From Photobacterium galatheae (GTDB taxonomy: Bacteria > Pseudomonadota > Gammaproteobacteria > Enterobacterales > Vibrionaceae): a DNA stretch of 64,000 bases. A program made the translations under genes and the position numbers. Within the stretch, counting starts at the first letter, position 1, and each line of letters opens with the position of its first letter. The DNA lies in contig NZ_JMIB01000006.1 of NCBI RefSeq assembly GCF_000695255.1, forward strand, positions 186,001-250,000. The letters run 5' to 3'. The notes beneath the pieces are model-generated. The model saw only the letters and a list, made by a program, of their open reading frames with translations, was not told where the DNA came from and did not search any database. Positions 39,641 to 50,943 of the stretch are shown one piece after another.

Positions 39641-40999
39641 ATGGCGGACGTTTTCGAACAAGATCAAACCCACCAGACGCTGCAACAAGTCAACCAGGCC
39701 CTGGAACGAGGGATGTTTGTTCACGTCAGGCGAATGCTGCAGGACATGGAGCCAGAAGACATTGCTCATCTGCTCGAAGCCTGTCCGCCCAAAGAACGCC
39801 AGATCCTCTGGCAGCTGACTGATCCGGAAGAACAGGGTGAGATCCTCGACGAACTGTCTGAAGATGTTAAAGACGGTATCGTTGCCCGAATGGCCCCCGA
39901 TAAACTGGCAGCCGTCGCTGAAGGCATGGAAAGCGATGACGTTGCTTACGTCCTGCGCAGCCTGCCGGACCGACGCTTTCAGGAAGTCCTGGCGCAGATG
40001 GATGCCGCCGATCGGCACCGGATCGAACAGGCACTGGCATATCCGGAGGAAAGTGCCGGCGGTATCATGAGTACCGACTTCGTCACCATTCGCGGTGATG
40101 TGACCGCAGATGTCGTGCTGCGTTATCTGCGGATGAAAGGCGAACTGCCGGAAGCGACCGATGCCCTGTACGTGGTCGATGAGAAGAATGTGCTGATTGG
40201 TCACCTGTCCCTGGCCACCCTGATCACCACCCAACCCGATGTCCAAATCATCGACGTCATGGACGATCCGGATGAAGCCATCAATGTCGAGATGGATGAC
40301 AGTGAAGTCGCCAACCTGTTCGAACGCCGGAACTGGCTGTCTGCCCCTGTCGTCGATGCCAATAATCAGCTCGTCGGCCGGATCACCATTGATGACGTCG
40401 TGGATATCATCCGTGAAGATGCCGAACACTCCATGATGAGTATGGCAGGTATGGATGACGATGAAGATACCTTCGCCCCCGTCATGAAATCAGCCCGTCG
40501 GCGCAGTATCTGGCTGGGCGTGAATGTGCTGGCGGCGCTGGCGGCGGCCTCGGTTTCCAATATGTTCGAAGACACCCTGGATAAAATGGCTGCCATTGCC
40601 GTGCTGATGACCATTGTACCTTCCATGGGCGGTGTGGCCGGGAACCAGACCGTCGCGCTGGTCATCCGTGGTCTTGCCGTAGGTCACATCGGTGATTCCA
40701 ACACCCGCTGGCTGCTGAGTAAAGAAGCCCGGGTCGGCCTGATCAACGGCATTCTCTGGGCCTGTATCATTGGCGGCGTGGTCGTGCTCTGGAAAGGGAA
40801 TCTGGTACTGGGCGGCATTATTGCCGGGGCCATGATGACCAACTTACTCATTGCCGGAATTGCCGGGGTTGGTGTGCCGGTTATTCTGAAAAAATTCAAT
40901 ATCGACCCCGCACTCGCAGGGGGGATGGCCCTGACCACGATTACCGATATTGTCGGTCTATCGGTCTTTCTCGGGCTCGCAACCATCTTTATCATCTGA
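39641..40999 (+). CDS. mgtE: Magnesium transporter MgtE
   Basis: MgtE is a dimeric Mg2+ channel gated by its cytoplasmic domains. The 452-residue protein has the N-terminal helical MgtE_N domain (DMEPEDIAHLLEA), a CBS pair (about 135-260) and a C-terminal membrane domain with five hydrophobic segments carrying PSMGGVAGNQT and GGMALTTITDIVG. I chose MADVFEQDQ as the start, preceded by AAGG; the 34-residue upstream extension is not family-like. It is separated from ptsO by a 264-base structured gap. Confidence 0.94.
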   Translation: MADVFEQDQTHQTLQQVNQALERGMFVHVRRMLQDMEPEDIAHLLEACPPKERQILWQLTDPEEQGEILDELSEDVKDGIVARMAPDKLAAVAEGMESDDVAYVLRSLPDRRFQEVLAQMDAADRHRIEQALAYPEESAGGIMSTDFVTIRGDVTADVVLRYLRMKGELPEATDALYVVDEKNVLIGHLSLATLITTQPDVQIIDVMDDPDEAINVEMDDSEVANLFERRNWLSAPVVDANNQLVGRITIDDVVDIIREDAEHSMMSMAGMDDDEDTFAPVMKSARRRSIWLGVNVLAALAAASVSNMFEDTLDKMAAIAVLMTIVPSMGGVAGNQTVALVIRGLAVGHIGDSNTRWLLSKEARVGLINGILWACIIGGVVVLWKGNLVLGGIIAGAMMTNLLIAGIAGVGVPVILKKFNIDPALAGGMALTTITDIVGLSVFLGLATIFII

Positions 41000-41016
41000 G
41001 ACACATCCCGTAAATG

Positions 41017-41049
41017 TCAAAAAGGTCTGGCAAAGCCAGACCTTTTTTC
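41017..41049. terminator. Bidirectional terminator between mgtE and pmbA
   Basis: AAAGGTCTGGC and GCCAGACCTTT form an 11-bp stem with an AAA loop, flanked by A- and T-runs on both sides. It serves both convergent genes. Confidence 0.92.
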
Positions 41050-41066
41050 ATGGGATCGAACCGCGA

Positions 41067-42419
41067 TTATTCGCCCGCGATCTTCATCGATTCGAGCAAG
41101 ACCGATCCGGTCTGGATCTGACTACGGGTTTCGGTATCCGTGCCGATCGCCACAATGTTTTCCATCATGTCTTTCAGGTTACCGGCGATCGTTACTTCAC
41201 TGACCGGGAACTGGATTTCCCCGTTTTCAACCCAGAAGCCTGCTGCCCCACGAGAGTAATCACCGGTCACGATATTCACGCCCTGCCCCATCAGCTCAGT
41301 CACCAGAAAACCGGTATCCATTTTGCGCAGCATGGTCTGAAAATCTTCGCCGGTACTGGAGACCATCCAATTATGGATCCCGCCAGCATGCCCTGTTGGC
41401 TGACGCCCCAGCTTACGGGCTGCATAGCTGGTCATCAGGTAGGTTTTCAATACACCATCCTGAATAATTTCCCGGTCATGAGTCGCCAAGCCTTCACTGT
41501 CGAACGGCGTACTGGCCAGTCCGCGCAGCAAATGCGGACGCTCGCTGATATTTAACCAGGATGGGAAGATCTGTTCATCCAGCATGTCCAGCAGGAAAGT
41601 AGACTTGCGATACAGATTCGCACCACTGATCCCCATCACCAGATGACCAAACAATCCGGTCGCAATATCTGATGCAAACATCACCGGTGCCTGACGAGTG
41701 GTCAGTTTCTGTGGATCAATCCGACTGACGGTACGCTCGGCGGCATGGCGACCAACTCGCTCCGGTGTCCACAAATCCGAGGTACGACGCGCCAGCGTGT
41801 AGCTGTAATCACGTTCCATATCCCCGTTCTTGCCTTCTGCAATCACGCTACAACTGATGCTGTGACGGCTGCTCGCATAACTGGCCAGCATGCCATGACT
41901 ATTCCCGTAAACCCGAACGCCATAGTGACTGTCGTAGCTGGCACCGTCACTCTGTTTGATCCGGCTGTCCGCATCCAAGGCGGCCTGTTCGGCTGCAATT
42001 GCGATAGATGCCGCATGATCCGGCTCAGGTTCATCCGGATGGAAGAGATCCAAATCCGGGATATCCCGGGCCATCATTTCTGCAGGCCCCGGACCAGCAT
42101 AAGGATCTTCCGAGGTATGACGGGCGATTTCCAGCGCCGCAGCCACGGTCTGCGCAATGGCCGCTTCACTGAGATCAGACGTCGAGGCACTGCCTTTTCG
42201 CTGACCCCGGTACACGGTAATCCCCATGGCACCATCACTGTTGAACTCGACGTTTTCAACCTCACACAGGTGCGTCGAGACACTGATCCCTGTCGACTTA
42301 TTAATCGCCACCTCAGCGGCATCTGCCTGTTGACCGGCCAGTTCCAGGGCACGAGCGACTGCCTGTTCCAGCTCACTGCGTTGCTGAGCGACTTGTTGTT
42401 TCACATCCATAGCCATCAT
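41067..42419 (-). CDS. pmbA: Metalloprotease-family protein PmbA/TldE
   Basis: PmbA (TldE) forms a heterodimeric protease with TldD; in E. coli the pair matures microcin B17 and degrades the antitoxin CcdA. The 450-residue protein shows the family stretches [20 protein letters not shown] and [24 protein letters not shown]. It lacks the HExxH of TldD, as usual. tldD is encoded 730 bases away beyond darP. The first ATG is used; one three codons later is also possible. Confidence 0.95.
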   Translation of the reverse strand: MMAMDVKQQVAQQRSELEQAVARALELAGQQADAAEVAINKSTGISVSTHLCEVENVEFNSDGAMGITVYRGQRKGSASTSDLSEAAIAQTVAAALEIARHTSEDPYAGPGPAEMMARDIPDLDLFHPDEPEPDHAASIAIAAEQAALDADSRIKQSDGASYDSHYGVRVYGNSHGMLASYASSRHSISCSVIAEGKNGDMERDYSYTLARRTSDLWTPERVGRHAAERTVSRIDPQKLTTRQAPVMFASDIATGLFGHLVMGISGANLYRKSTFLLDMLDEQIFPSWLNISERPHLLRGLASTPFDSEGLATHDREIIQDGVLKTYLMTSYAARKLGRQPTGHAGGIHNWMVSSTGEDFQTMLRKMDTGFLVTELMGQGVNIVTGDYSRGAAGFWVENGEIQFPVSEVTIAGNLKDMMENIVAIGTDTETRSQIQTGSVLLESMKIAGE

Positions 42420-42527
42420 TTAATCTGTACTGTTTTCCTAAGGATAACACTCAAGGGAATTAAAATGCGCCCAAATTCAACCTGAAACTGATAAAATAGA
42501 GACATTGAAGTCAGTCATGAGCCTGTT

Positions 42528-43052
42528 ATGAGCCGTAAAAATAAAAGAGCCCCTTGGGAAGAGGAAGAGGAAATCATCTGGGTCAGTAAATCCGAGATGA
42601 AACGTGACATGGAAGCCCTGCAAAAAATGGGCGAAGAGCTGGTCAAGCTCAAACCCAATGCCCTGGCGAAAGTGCCAGTGAGTGAGGAGCTGCTGCGTGC
42701 GATTAAAGATGCGCACCGATTCAAGCAGGAAGCTTACCGTCGCCAGTTGCAGTTCATTGGCAAACTCATGCGAAATGAAGACATCGAGCCGATTCAGACT
42801 GCGCTGGATAAACTGAACAACAAACACGCTCAGGTCACGGCACAATTACACAAACTGGAAACCCTGCGTGATCGCTTAATTGATGACGGCGACAGTGTAA
42901 TCAATGAAGTAATGGATGCGCACCCAGAAGCCGACCGTCAGCAACTGCGTCAACTCGTTCGCATGGCAAACAAAGAAAAAGCGCAGAATAAACCAGCCAA
43001 AGCCTATCGCGAGATCTTCCAGATCCTGAAAGGTCTGTACATCACTGACTGA
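42528..43052 (+). CDS. darP: Ribosome-associated protein DarP (YjgA)
   Basis: DarP (formerly YjgA, DUF615) associates with late 50S assembly intermediates. The 174-residue, highly charged and helical protein shows [19 protein letters not shown] and the C-terminal [14 protein letters not shown]. It is divergent from pmbA and is followed by a bidirectional terminator. Confidence 0.94.
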   Translation: MSRKNKRAPWEEEEEIIWVSKSEMKRDMEALQKMGEELVKLKPNALAKVPVSEELLRAIKDAHRFKQEAYRRQLQFIGKLMRNEDIEPIQTALDKLNNKHAQVTAQLHKLETLRDRLIDDGDSVINEVMDAHPEADRQQLRQLVRMANKEKAQNKPAKAYREIFQILKGLYITD

Positions 43053-43092
43053 TGTATCCGATGTGCTTGCCTGAATAAGCTTCGCGACAAAT

Positions 43093-43122
43093 AAAAATGC
43101 CAGCATCTCGCTGGCATTTTTT
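43093..43122. terminator. Bidirectional terminator between darP and tldD
   Basis: AAAAATGCCAGC pairs with GCTGGCATTTTT around a 5-base loop, giving a strong hairpin with A/T runs on both sides. Confidence 0.92.
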
Positions 43123-43152
43123 ATCGGACTTCAGTCGCTAGACGACACAAAA

Positions 43153-44598
43153 TTACTGTGTGCCACCCACGGTCATCGATTCCAGCTTCAGTGTCGGCTG
43201 GCCGACTCCCACCGGAACACTCTGACCGGCTTTACCGCAAACACCAACCCCACGGTCGATTGCCAGATCATTCCCGACCATCGACACTTTCTGCATGGCT
43301 TCAATACCGCTGCCGATCAGTGTCGCGCCTTTAATCGGACGAGTAATTTTACCGTTTTCAATTAAATACGCTTCAGAGGCCGAAAAGACAAACTTGCCCG
43401 AAGTAATATCGACCTGGCCACCGCCAAAGTTCGGCGCATAAATACCTTTCGAGACACTGGCAATAATTTCCTCTGGCGTGTGCTCACCGGGCAGCATATA
43501 GGTATTGGTCATCCGTGGCATCGGCAGGTGCGCATAAGACTCACGACGGCCATTACCCGTCGGGTCGACGCCCATCAGGCGCGCATTCAGTTTATCCTGC
43601 ATGTAACCTTTGAGCTTGCCACCTTCAACCAATACATTGTATTGGCCCGGAATGCCCTCATCATCGATGTTCAGCGAACCGCGGCGATCGGCCAGTGTGC
43701 CGTCATCCACAATCGTGCACAAACTGGATGTCACCTGCTGTCCCATCTGACCAGAGAACATGGAAGAACCTTTCCGGTTGAAATCACCTTCCAGACCATG
43801 ACCCACAGCTTCATGCAGTAATACGCCCGGCCAGCCAGACCCCAGAACCACAGGCATGGTTCCTGCCGGAGCCGGATCCGCATCAATGTTAATCAATGCC
43901 TGACGCAAGGCTTCATCGGCATACTCTAAGGCCACAGATTTACCATCCGTTTCCGTTTTGAAGTATTGATAGCCAAAACGACCGCCACCACCGGCGCTAC
44001 CGCTTTCCCGTTTGCCATTTTTTTCGATCAGGACACTGACTGAAAAACGAACCAACGGGCGGATATCCGCGGCATAAGTGCCATCAATCGCAGCGACCAG
44101 CACCTGTTCATAGACACCATTGATGCTGACAGACACTTCCTTGACCAGCGGTTCTTTCGCACGAATGTAAGCGTCCACTTCTTTCAGAAGGGCGATTTTA
44201 TCTTGCCGTTCCATACTTTCCAGTGGATTAACCGGCGCATAAACTGCATGCACTTCAGAGGCTGACAAGGCTTTCACTTTGCCATCTCCGCCACTGCGGG
44301 CAATCCCGCGAGCCGCTTTCGCACTTTGCGTCAGCGCCAGTTTGCTGATTTGATCCGAATAGGCAAATCCGGTTTTTTCACCGGACACCGCACGAACCCC
44401 GACACCCCGGTCGATGTTGAATGAGCCATCCTTAATAATGCTGTCTTCCAGGACCAGTGACTCATGCCAGCTGGACTGAAAATAGATGTCGGCATAATCC
44501 ACATGACGGGTAGTCATCAGGGCCAGGATCTGACTGAGATCTTTACACTCAAGTCCGGACTGGGCCAGCATGGTCTGTTCTACGGTTTCCAGCATCAT
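43153..44598 (-). CDS. tldD: Metalloprotease TldD
   Basis: TldD is the catalytic zinc-protease subunit of TldD-TldE. The motif HEAVGH (residues 262-267 from this start) holds the zinc ligands and catalytic glutamate. [18 protein letters not shown] and [10 protein letters not shown] are typical. I chose the start MMLETVEQ at 44598; an upstream in-frame ATG would run into the preceding gene. It has 481 residues. It starts 5 bases after the nitrilase-family gene. Confidence 0.95.
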   Translation of the reverse strand: MMLETVEQTMLAQSGLECKDLSQILALMTTRHVDYADIYFQSSWHESLVLEDSIIKDGSFNIDRGVGVRAVSGEKTGFAYSDQISKLALTQSAKAARGIARSGGDGKVKALSASEVHAVYAPVNPLESMERQDKIALLKEVDAYIRAKEPLVKEVSVSINGVYEQVLVAAIDGTYAADIRPLVRFSVSVLIEKNGKRESGSAGGGGRFGYQYFKTETDGKSVALEYADEALRQALINIDADPAPAGTMPVVLGSGWPGVLLHEAVGHGLEGDFNRKGSSMFSGQMGQQVTSSLCTIVDDGTLADRRGSLNIDDEGIPGQYNVLVEGGKLKGYMQDKLNARLMGVDPTGNGRRESYAHLPMPRMTNTYMLPGEHTPEEIIASVSKGIYAPNFGGGQVDITSGKFVFSASEAYLIENGKITRPIKGATLIGSGIEAMQKVSMVGNDLAIDRGVGVCGKAGQSVPVGVGQPTLKLESMTVGGTQ

Positions 44599-44603
44599 TG
44601 CCT

Positions 44604-45434
44604 TTACTCTTCTGTGTTGCACTGCTGCACCCGAAATCGGGTATGTTGCAGCAATGGCATATTGGTTCGAATCTGCTCACTCAGGCTCAGATCGATCTCC
44701 GCGGCGACAACACCCGTTCCCTGCTCCTGGCAGGCAACGACCTGTCCCCAGGGATCCACAATCATGGAATGTCCCCAGGTTTCCCGCCCCTGATTGTGCT
44801 CGCCCCACTGGGCTGCCGCGACAATCCAGCACTGCGTTTCGATCGCTCTGGCGCGCAGCAGGATATCCCAGTGCGCCTTACCGGTCACTTTGGTGAAGGC
44901 CGCAGGGACAACGATAATCTCTGCACCCTGAGCCCGCAGCGCACTGTAGAGCTGCGGAAAACGCACATCATAACAGATTGACAGACCGATGTTGCCGAAA
45001 GGTGTTTTCACAACCTGAACCGCACCACCCGGCCGGAACGTATCCGATTCCCGATAGCTGTGGTGACTATCGGCCACCTCCACATCAAACATGTGCAGTT
45101 TATCGTAATGCGCCTGCAGTACTCCCTGATCGTCAAACAGCAGCGCGGTGGTGCTCATCGCACCATCATCACGGCGAATCGGCATCGAGCCGATGAGCAG
45201 CCAGATCCCCAGTTGCTTTGAGATCGCCGCCAGCTGAGACTGTAACGGTCCGTTGCCCAGCGGCTCAGCATGGCGTTCATAGTCCTGACGAGCCCCAAAG
45301 ACCAGACAATTTTCCGGGGTGACAACGAGCTTGGCTCCCTGAAGCTGTAACCCTTTCAGCTTTTTCTCCAGCTGCGCCAGATTCACCTCTGGATCCGGCC
45401 CGGAATTCATCTGTACAACACCCACTTTGGCCAT
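44604..45434 (-). CDS. Nitrilase-superfamily carbon-nitrogen hydrolase (likely deaminated-glutathione amidase)
   Basis: The protein has the Glu-Lys-Cys catalytic triad of the nitrilase superfamily: Glu41 (TPENCLVFG), Lys112 (YDKLHMFD) and Cys154 (SICYDVRFP). The pattern YDKLHMFDV and length of 276 residues fit the Nit1/YbeM-like group, which hydrolyses deaminated glutathione; this substrate is inferred from family resemblance. The start [10 protein letters not shown] is chosen over one four codons upstream. It lies between yhdP and tldD, an arrangement common in Vibrionaceae relatives. Confidence 0.88.
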   Translation of the reverse strand: MAKVGVVQMNSGPDPEVNLAQLEKKLKGLQLQGAKLVVTPENCLVFGARQDYERHAEPLGNGPLQSQLAAISKQLGIWLLIGSMPIRRDDGAMSTTALLFDDQGVLQAHYDKLHMFDVEVADSHHSYRESDTFRPGGAVQVVKTPFGNIGLSICYDVRFPQLYSALRAQGAEIIVVPAAFTKVTGKAHWDILLRARAIETQCWIVAAAQWGEHNQGRETWGHSMIVDPWGQVVACQEQGTGVVAAEIDLSLSEQIRTNMPLLQHTRFRVQQCNTEE

Positions 45435-45523
45435 CACATACTCCATTATGAATTGATTTTCTTATCATTATGTCCTCAACTTTCCTCTCAGGTAAAGCCG
45501 GGCATCGCCATTCGCGGTCAGGC

Positions 45524-48500
45524 TTATGGTGTCGCTTGTTGTTTCAACGCATCAGGCACCTTGAATTCCCCTGTAAAACGAGACTGTTCGGTCACGGTCG
45601 GCGACTCAATCGGTCCGCTTACGACATAGTTAATCTGGGTAAAGACGTCCACCACAGGCGACAGCGCTGTCGAAATGGCAAACACCACAATCGCAGTTTG
45701 AGGTGCCACCGCAAATGCCGTCAGGACCGGAATACCAGACGTCAGATCCGGAATAAACTTCACCCGGGCATTCACCGTTTCATCTACCAGATTAGCACTT
45801 CCCCGAATATACATATCTCCGGCCAGCGCCTTCATCTCAACATCGTCGGTCCGGAAGCGGCCATTTTCAATTCGCCCGGAGCCTTTGATGTAGTCAAAGG
45901 CCAGACCATCATCGAAGATGCCGGTAAAATCGAGCTGCATCTTGCGGATAATCGAGTCTAAACTGAACAGCCCCAGGATCCGCCCGGCACCGCCCACGTC
46001 TCGGATCACCCCTTTGCCGGTTTCCGTTTTGAGTTCACCGGTCAGCGTTTCCCGGTGCATCGACCAGGGGGCACCCTGCCATTGAATCGACGCATAACTC
46101 TTGAAGCTCGCATCCTGAATTCCCCCAGAGACCCCCAGTCGTCCCATCAGTTCAGAGCTGTCCTCACCGGAAATATCAAAAGCAATCTGCGTTTCATTCT
46201 GATACTGGCTCATGGTCCAGTGACCATCCAGACTGAGCGATGTTGTCCCCGAATCCAACTGCAACTCTTCCAGAATCAGCGTCTGCTCCTCGCGGCGCAG
46301 CCGTCCGCTCAGTGCACCAAGGCGATAGCCCTGCAGCCACAAATCTTTCACCTTCACATCCATCTCTGGCAGATAAGTCATGATGCTCCGGTCAAAATCA
46401 GTGACCGGCGGAATCGTCATCTGAGGTACATATTTACGCGTAGAAGCGATCGGCTGTAACGGCTTTTCACCTTCAGGTAAGTTCAAATGGAACTGCTCAA
46501 GGTTAATCTTCAGCGGTTGGTAATCCGGCCAGAAGAGTTCGCCACTCACTTCCCGGCTCCCTAAAACAGCATGCCATTTGGTGGGTTGCTTGCGCACCGC
46601 CAGTTCAAGATCATGCCAGTTCAACCCCGCCAGCGTCAGCTGCTGGATTCGGGCATTGACCCGGGTCGGCAAAGGCAGTTCGATGAACGCCGGTTCAGAT
46701 GAATCCTGCTTTTGAGCCATGATGGCCTGAACCAGCGTTTCCCAGGCATCCGCATCAACGCGGTTGGCCTGAATCCGAATGTCATGTCCTTTTTTGGGTA
46801 AACCACGGCGCTCCGACTGCCCGATATTCAGCCCACTGCGCACAATCGTTGGCGTCGGTGACAGATGAATTTCGGCCTGATACTGTGCATCAGGCACAGT
46901 CAGACTGGCTTCCAGCCGCGACGTGTTTCCCGCGGCCATCAGCACGGCTTTGGCCGGGCTTCCGGGCTTCAGCGCCAACGGATAGGGGAGCTGACTGCGA
47001 ATGCCTTTCAACGGTGCCTGAATTGAAACCTGATAATCCAGCCCGGTATCGTGCAACACCACGCCCACGTTCCCCTGCCAGCGGCTATTCCCCGTCACTC
47101 TGGCCAGCAACGGATCCTGTAACCGCTGCTGCAAAGACGGGATCTGCCACACGCCATCCAGATCGACATTCACCTGATAACCGGATGCCGCACTGGCCCC
47201 CTGAAAGCTGACCGCTAATGGTTGCCCAAGCCAGTAGGCCGTCACATCCTCAGCGGTGATCTGATCATCGCTGAACTCAATTTTTCCTTTTACCTGCGAC
47301 AGGGGTAATGCCAGGCTTTCGATCGTGACGTCGTTGTTATCCAGCAAGGCTTCACCCTGCGCATGCGGCTGCTCGCCACTGAACGGGATATCCAGCGCCA
47401 GTCGGGCACTGACCGGACCGTCAACCTGCACGGCCGTCAATGCCGCCCCGACGGAATCAACCAACGGGGTCGCCATCATATAATCACGTACCTGCTCCCC
47501 CTGAGCGCCCACTTCCATTTCCAGCCTGAGGTGGCCCTCGGGGTGAAGCCAGGCATCGCCACTCACTCGCTGGGCAGTCGCGCCTTTGGTTTTGGCATGA
47601 CGGGCATCAAGCTGCATCCGATCATTACGAAACACCAGGTCCAGATCCAACTCCGTCAGTTCCGGCCAGGCCGTATCAAAACTGAAACGCCCTGCTTTCA
47701 GCGGTACATGAACCTCAAACTGACCGTCATGCTGCGTATATGGGAATGCGGGCAAATCGCCGTACCACAGTAATTGAGCTTGCTCGGAGTGACCGCCCCG
47801 GATCGCGGCTGACAGATAATCGGTCAGTTGCTGACCCAACGCGGGCCTGGGCAAATACCGCCAGGCCGCCCCGGCATCTTTCAAGTCTGTTTCACCGTAG
47901 AATGACAGCCAGGAAGGTGCATTCGCCGGTACATCCAGTCTGAATTGCCCACGGGCCTTCAGATGGGGTGTTTTCACCGACAGAGTATCACTCCAGATCC
48001 GCCAGCCTTGTTCATCCATCTGCCAGAAAGCGCGGACATCTGCCTGATTGATCGGCATCGGTGCCTGAAAGACCTTGTCGTAGTCCAGCGTCTGCTGAGC
48101 AACGTCCAGTGTGATTTGTCCCTGATGTGCATCACCGGCCACCGTCGCATTCAGAGCCTGAAAAGCGGGCAGATACATCCATTGTCTGTTCGAGAATTTC
48201 TCCAGCGTCAGGGAAAAACGCGGATTGTCCAGCCCCTGGCCAGCAAATCGCAGATCTTTCAACAGGCCGGCAGACTGAAGCGTCTGAGCCGCCTGACGGG
48301 CAGCACTGTCGCCCGGTAACAGGGTACTCAGCGGATGAAGCCGGGCCAGCTCAATACTGCTGACCGCCAGTTGCCAGCTCCCCTGACGAACTTTATCCAT
48401 CAAAGGTAAGTCCGCAGCCAGTGCCTGTCCCTGTCCGTCTGCAGCCAACCACTGAGCGGAAAAATCCAGACGCGGCCAGGCTTTTTCATCGGTGGCCAGC

Positions 48501-49429
48501 ACCAGTTTATGACTGTCCAGACGCCAGCCCGGTGCGCCCTGTTGTGACACCGGAGAGAGTGAGAGCATGCCTCGCAACAGAGCCAGCTCATGCTTGACGC
48601 CTTTTTCCTGCCAGCGGACATAAGAGTCTTCAAAACGGACTTTGCTGTGACTCAGACGGCCATTGTCCAGCGTCAGCCAGACTTCCGTATTCATCTGGCT
48701 GTCTGTGATTTTTTGTCCGCCGAGAATGGCCTGATTGAGCCAGGGTGTAAAAGAAAGGTTCTGGGTTTTGACGTAAACCGTCCCAGACAGGCTGGGCAGG
48801 CCATTTTCCGCAGACAGGTTTGCGACGACATTGAGCTGACTCAGATCAGTGCCCGGAATACTGACGACGCCTTCGGCCAGATGCATATCTCCCCGTCGAT
48901 CCCACTTCAGCTCTTTCAGCGTCACGGGTTGACGGTGGCCTGCCGGAGACGTTACGACCAGCGATGCATCCCGCAGTGAAAATGTTCCCAGTTGAACGAA
49001 CAGCACCTGCTCAAGCTGAGCCAGATCCAATTGTCCGGCTGAATCCGGGGCATCATTGCGGGCAGGGAGCTGCGTGACATCCAGTGACAGACCATAAATT
49101 TGTACGTCCCGGAAAACGGGTTTCAGGTTCAGCAGGGAATGCCACAGATCGAGTTCCAGATCGATTTCCCGCACCTGGATCATGTCGTGGCTATTCTGAC
49201 CCAGATGCACGCCATGAAGCGCCATGACCGGGCCGAGGTTATGCCAGCGCCCTTCGACCTGCGCCACCCCGATCTGCATACTGGTTTGCGCAGAAAGCCA
49301 CGCCGTAATCGGCTCACGGTAATTATTCAGCTGAGGCAGCAGCAGACGCAGGGACGTGATCAGCACCGCGCCGATGACCAGCAGTGTCAGCAACGTCCAC
49401 TTCAGGACGCGGGTCAATTTTATCAGCAC
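45524..49429 (-). CDS. yhdP: AsmA-like envelope-spanning protein YhdP
   Basis: YhdP is one of the TamB/YdbH/YhdP proteins that bridge the inner and outer membranes and take part in phospholipid transport to the outer membrane. The 1301-residue protein has one N-terminal membrane segment (about 10-30) and a very long beta-rich periplasmic body. Conserved C-terminal stretches are GVIRDVGGAGRILGLFSL and the DUF3971/AsmA-type region near the end. It lies between rng and the nitrilase gene. Confidence 0.93.
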   Translation of the reverse strand: MLIKLTRVLKWTLLTLLVIGAVLITSLRLLLPQLNNYREPITAWLSAQTSMQIGVAQVEGRWHNLGPVMALHGVHLGQNSHDMIQVREIDLELDLWHSLLNLKPVFRDVQIYGLSLDVTQLPARNDAPDSAGQLDLAQLEQVLFVQLGTFSLRDASLVVTSPAGHRQPVTLKELKWDRRGDMHLAEGVVSIPGTDLSQLNVVANLSAENGLPSLSGTVYVKTQNLSFTPWLNQAILGGQKITDSQMNTEVWLTLDNGRLSHSKVRFEDSYVRWQEKGVKHELALLRGMLSLSPVSQQGAPGWRLDSHKLVLATDEKAWPRLDFSAQWLAADGQGQALAADLPLMDKVRQGSWQLAVSSIELARLHPLSTLLPGDSAARQAAQTLQSAGLLKDLRFAGQGLDNPRFSLTLEKFSNRQWMYLPAFQALNATVAGDAHQGQITLDVAQQTLDYDKVFQAPMPINQADVRAFWQMDEQGWRIWSDTLSVKTPHLKARGQFRLDVPANAPSWLSFYGETDLKDAGAAWRYLPRPALGQQLTDYLSAAIRGGHSEQAQLLWYGDLPAFPYTQHDGQFEVHVPLKAGRFSFDTAWPELTELDLDLVFRNDRMQLDARHAKTKGATAQRVSGDAWLHPEGHLRLEMEVGAQGEQVRDYMMATPLVDSVGAALTAVQVDGPVSARLALDIPFSGEQPHAQGEALLDNNDVTIESLALPLSQVKGKIEFSDDQITAEDVTAYWLGQPLAVSFQGASAASGYQVNVDLDGVWQIPSLQQRLQDPLLARVTGNSRWQGNVGVVLHDTGLDYQVSIQAPLKGIRSQLPYPLALKPGSPAKAVLMAAGNTSRLEASLTVPDAQYQAEIHLSPTPTIVRSGLNIGQSERRGLPKKGHDIRIQANRVDADAWETLVQAIMAQKQDSSEPAFIELPLPTRVNARIQQLTLAGLNWHDLELAVRKQPTKWHAVLGSREVSGELFWPDYQPLKINLEQFHLNLPEGEKPLQPIASTRKYVPQMTIPPVTDFDRSIMTYLPEMDVKVKDLWLQGYRLGALSGRLRREEQTLILEELQLDSGTTSLSLDGHWTMSQYQNETQIAFDISGEDSSELMGRLGVSGGIQDASFKSYASIQWQGAPWSMHRETLTGELKTETGKGVIRDVGGAGRILGLFSLDSIIRKMQLDFTGIFDDGLAFDYIKGSGRIENGRFRTDDVEMKALAGDMYIRGSANLVDETVNARVKFIPDLTSGIPVLTAFAVAPQTAIVVFAISTALSPVVDVFTQINYVVSGPIESPTVTEQSRFTGEFKVPDALKQQATP

Positions 49430-49454
49430 AGCACTTCCACTCTCGCCTCAGGGG

Positions 49455-50924
49455 TTACATCATGACAACGTCAAATTGTTCTTGGTTGTATAAAGGTTCA
49501 ATTTTCACTTCGACCTGCTTGCCGATGAAAACTTCCAGTTCGGCCAGGGCATGATATTCCTCGCCCGCCAGGGTTTCAGCCACAGCGGGGGAAACATAGG
49601 CAACAAAACGATCGGCATCATACGCCCGGTTCACCCGGGTGATCTCACGCAAGATCTCATAACAGACACTGTCGACCGTTTTCACCGTGCCGCGACCTTC
49701 ACAGGTTGGACAAGTCCCACACAGCACATGTTCAATACTTTCCCGGGTGCGTTTCCGGGTCATCTCCACCAACCCCAGTTGTGTGAAGCCATTAATATTG
49801 GTTTTCACTCTGTCGTAAGACAGCGCCTGCTCCAGGGCGGTCAGCACCCGGCGCCGATGCTCTTCTGAGGCCATATCAATAAAATCGATAATAATAATAC
49901 CGCCCAGATTCCGTAATCGCAGCTGACGGGCAATGGCCTTGGTCGCTTCGATATTGGTATTGAAGATCGTTTCTTCCAGATTACGGCGACCCACAAAAGC
50001 CCCGGTATTAATATCGATCGTGGTCATGGCTTCCGTCTGATCAATGATCAGATACCCGCCCGATTTCAGTTCAACCTTGCGATCCAGTGCCCGCTGGATT
50101 TCACTCTCGGTATCGTACAAATCGAAAATCGGCTGCTCACCGGTGTAACGCACCAGCTTATTGCTGATTTCAGGCACGAACTCGTCGGTAAATTCCCTTA
50201 AATTTTCAAAAGCGAGGCGGGAATCGACAAAAATAGAGTCCAGTTCCGTCCCAACAAAGTCCCGCAGTATGCGCTGGGCCAGACCCAGTTCGCCATACAG
50301 CATCGATTTGCTTTTATACTTTCTGCGACGTTCCAGCACTTTTCGCCACAAATGCTTCAGGAAGGCTGCATCCTGCGCCACTTCTTCCGTTGTCGCGCCC
50401 TCTGCTGCAGTTCGGATGATAAATCCACCCAGCTCATCGCAGTGCGGCATCACCAAGGATTTAAGCCGCTCACGCTCCGCTTCACTTTCAATGCGCTGCG
50501 AAACACCAACATGGCTGGCCCCCGGCATAAACACCAGATAGCGGGACGGCAGGGTAACATCTGTGGTCAGCCGGGCACCTTTGGTTCCCAGCGGATCTTT
50601 CACCACCTGCACCACCAGATCCTGCCCCTGACGAACCAGCTCAGAAATATCCCGGACCTGAAACTGCTGTTTCTCGTTTTCCGCGACGCACTCCGTATGG
50701 GGCACGATATCAGACGCATGTAAAAACGCGGCTTTATCCAGACCGATATCGACAAAAGCGGCCTGCATCCCAGGCAGAACACGGCTCACTTTCCCTTTGT
50801 AAATATTGCCGACAATGCCACGCTTCGATTCACGCTCAATATGGATTTCCTGGAGGTTTCCTCCTTCGATCATGGCCACACGGGTTTCACTGGGGGTCAC
50901 ATTGATCAGCAGCTCGGTACTCAT
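49455..50924 (-). CDS. rng: Ribonuclease G
   Basis: RNase G is a 5'-end-dependent endoribonuclease that matures the 16S rRNA 5' end and turns over some mRNAs. The S1 domain is at about residues 35-120. The catalytic region carries the metal-binding aspartates in TTIDINTGAF and IIIDFIDM. The CGTCPTCEGRG zinc-link motif joins subunits. It has 489 residues and, unlike RNase E, no long C-terminal scaffold. It is 19 bases after the Maf-family gene. Confidence 0.96.
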   Translation of the reverse strand: MSTELLINVTPSETRVAMIEGGNLQEIHIERESKRGIVGNIYKGKVSRVLPGMQAAFVDIGLDKAAFLHASDIVPHTECVAENEKQQFQVRDISELVRQGQDLVVQVVKDPLGTKGARLTTDVTLPSRYLVFMPGASHVGVSQRIESEAERERLKSLVMPHCDELGGFIIRTAAEGATTEEVAQDAAFLKHLWRKVLERRRKYKSKSMLYGELGLAQRILRDFVGTELDSIFVDSRLAFENLREFTDEFVPEISNKLVRYTGEQPIFDLYDTESEIQRALDRKVELKSGGYLIIDQTEAMTTIDINTGAFVGRRNLEETIFNTNIEATKAIARQLRLRNLGGIIIIDFIDMASEEHRRRVLTALEQALSYDRVKTNINGFTQLGLVEMTRKRTRESIEHVLCGTCPTCEGRGTVKTVDSVCYEILREITRVNRAYDADRFVAYVSPAVAETLAGEEYHALAELEVFIGKQVEVKIEPLYNQEQFDVVMM

Positions 50925-50943
50925 GGATGCCTCTGTCTTTATT

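Noticed and set aside
39530..40429. 299-codon frame antisense to mgtE
   Set aside because: Mirrors the codon bias of mgtE on the other strand and has no family similarity.
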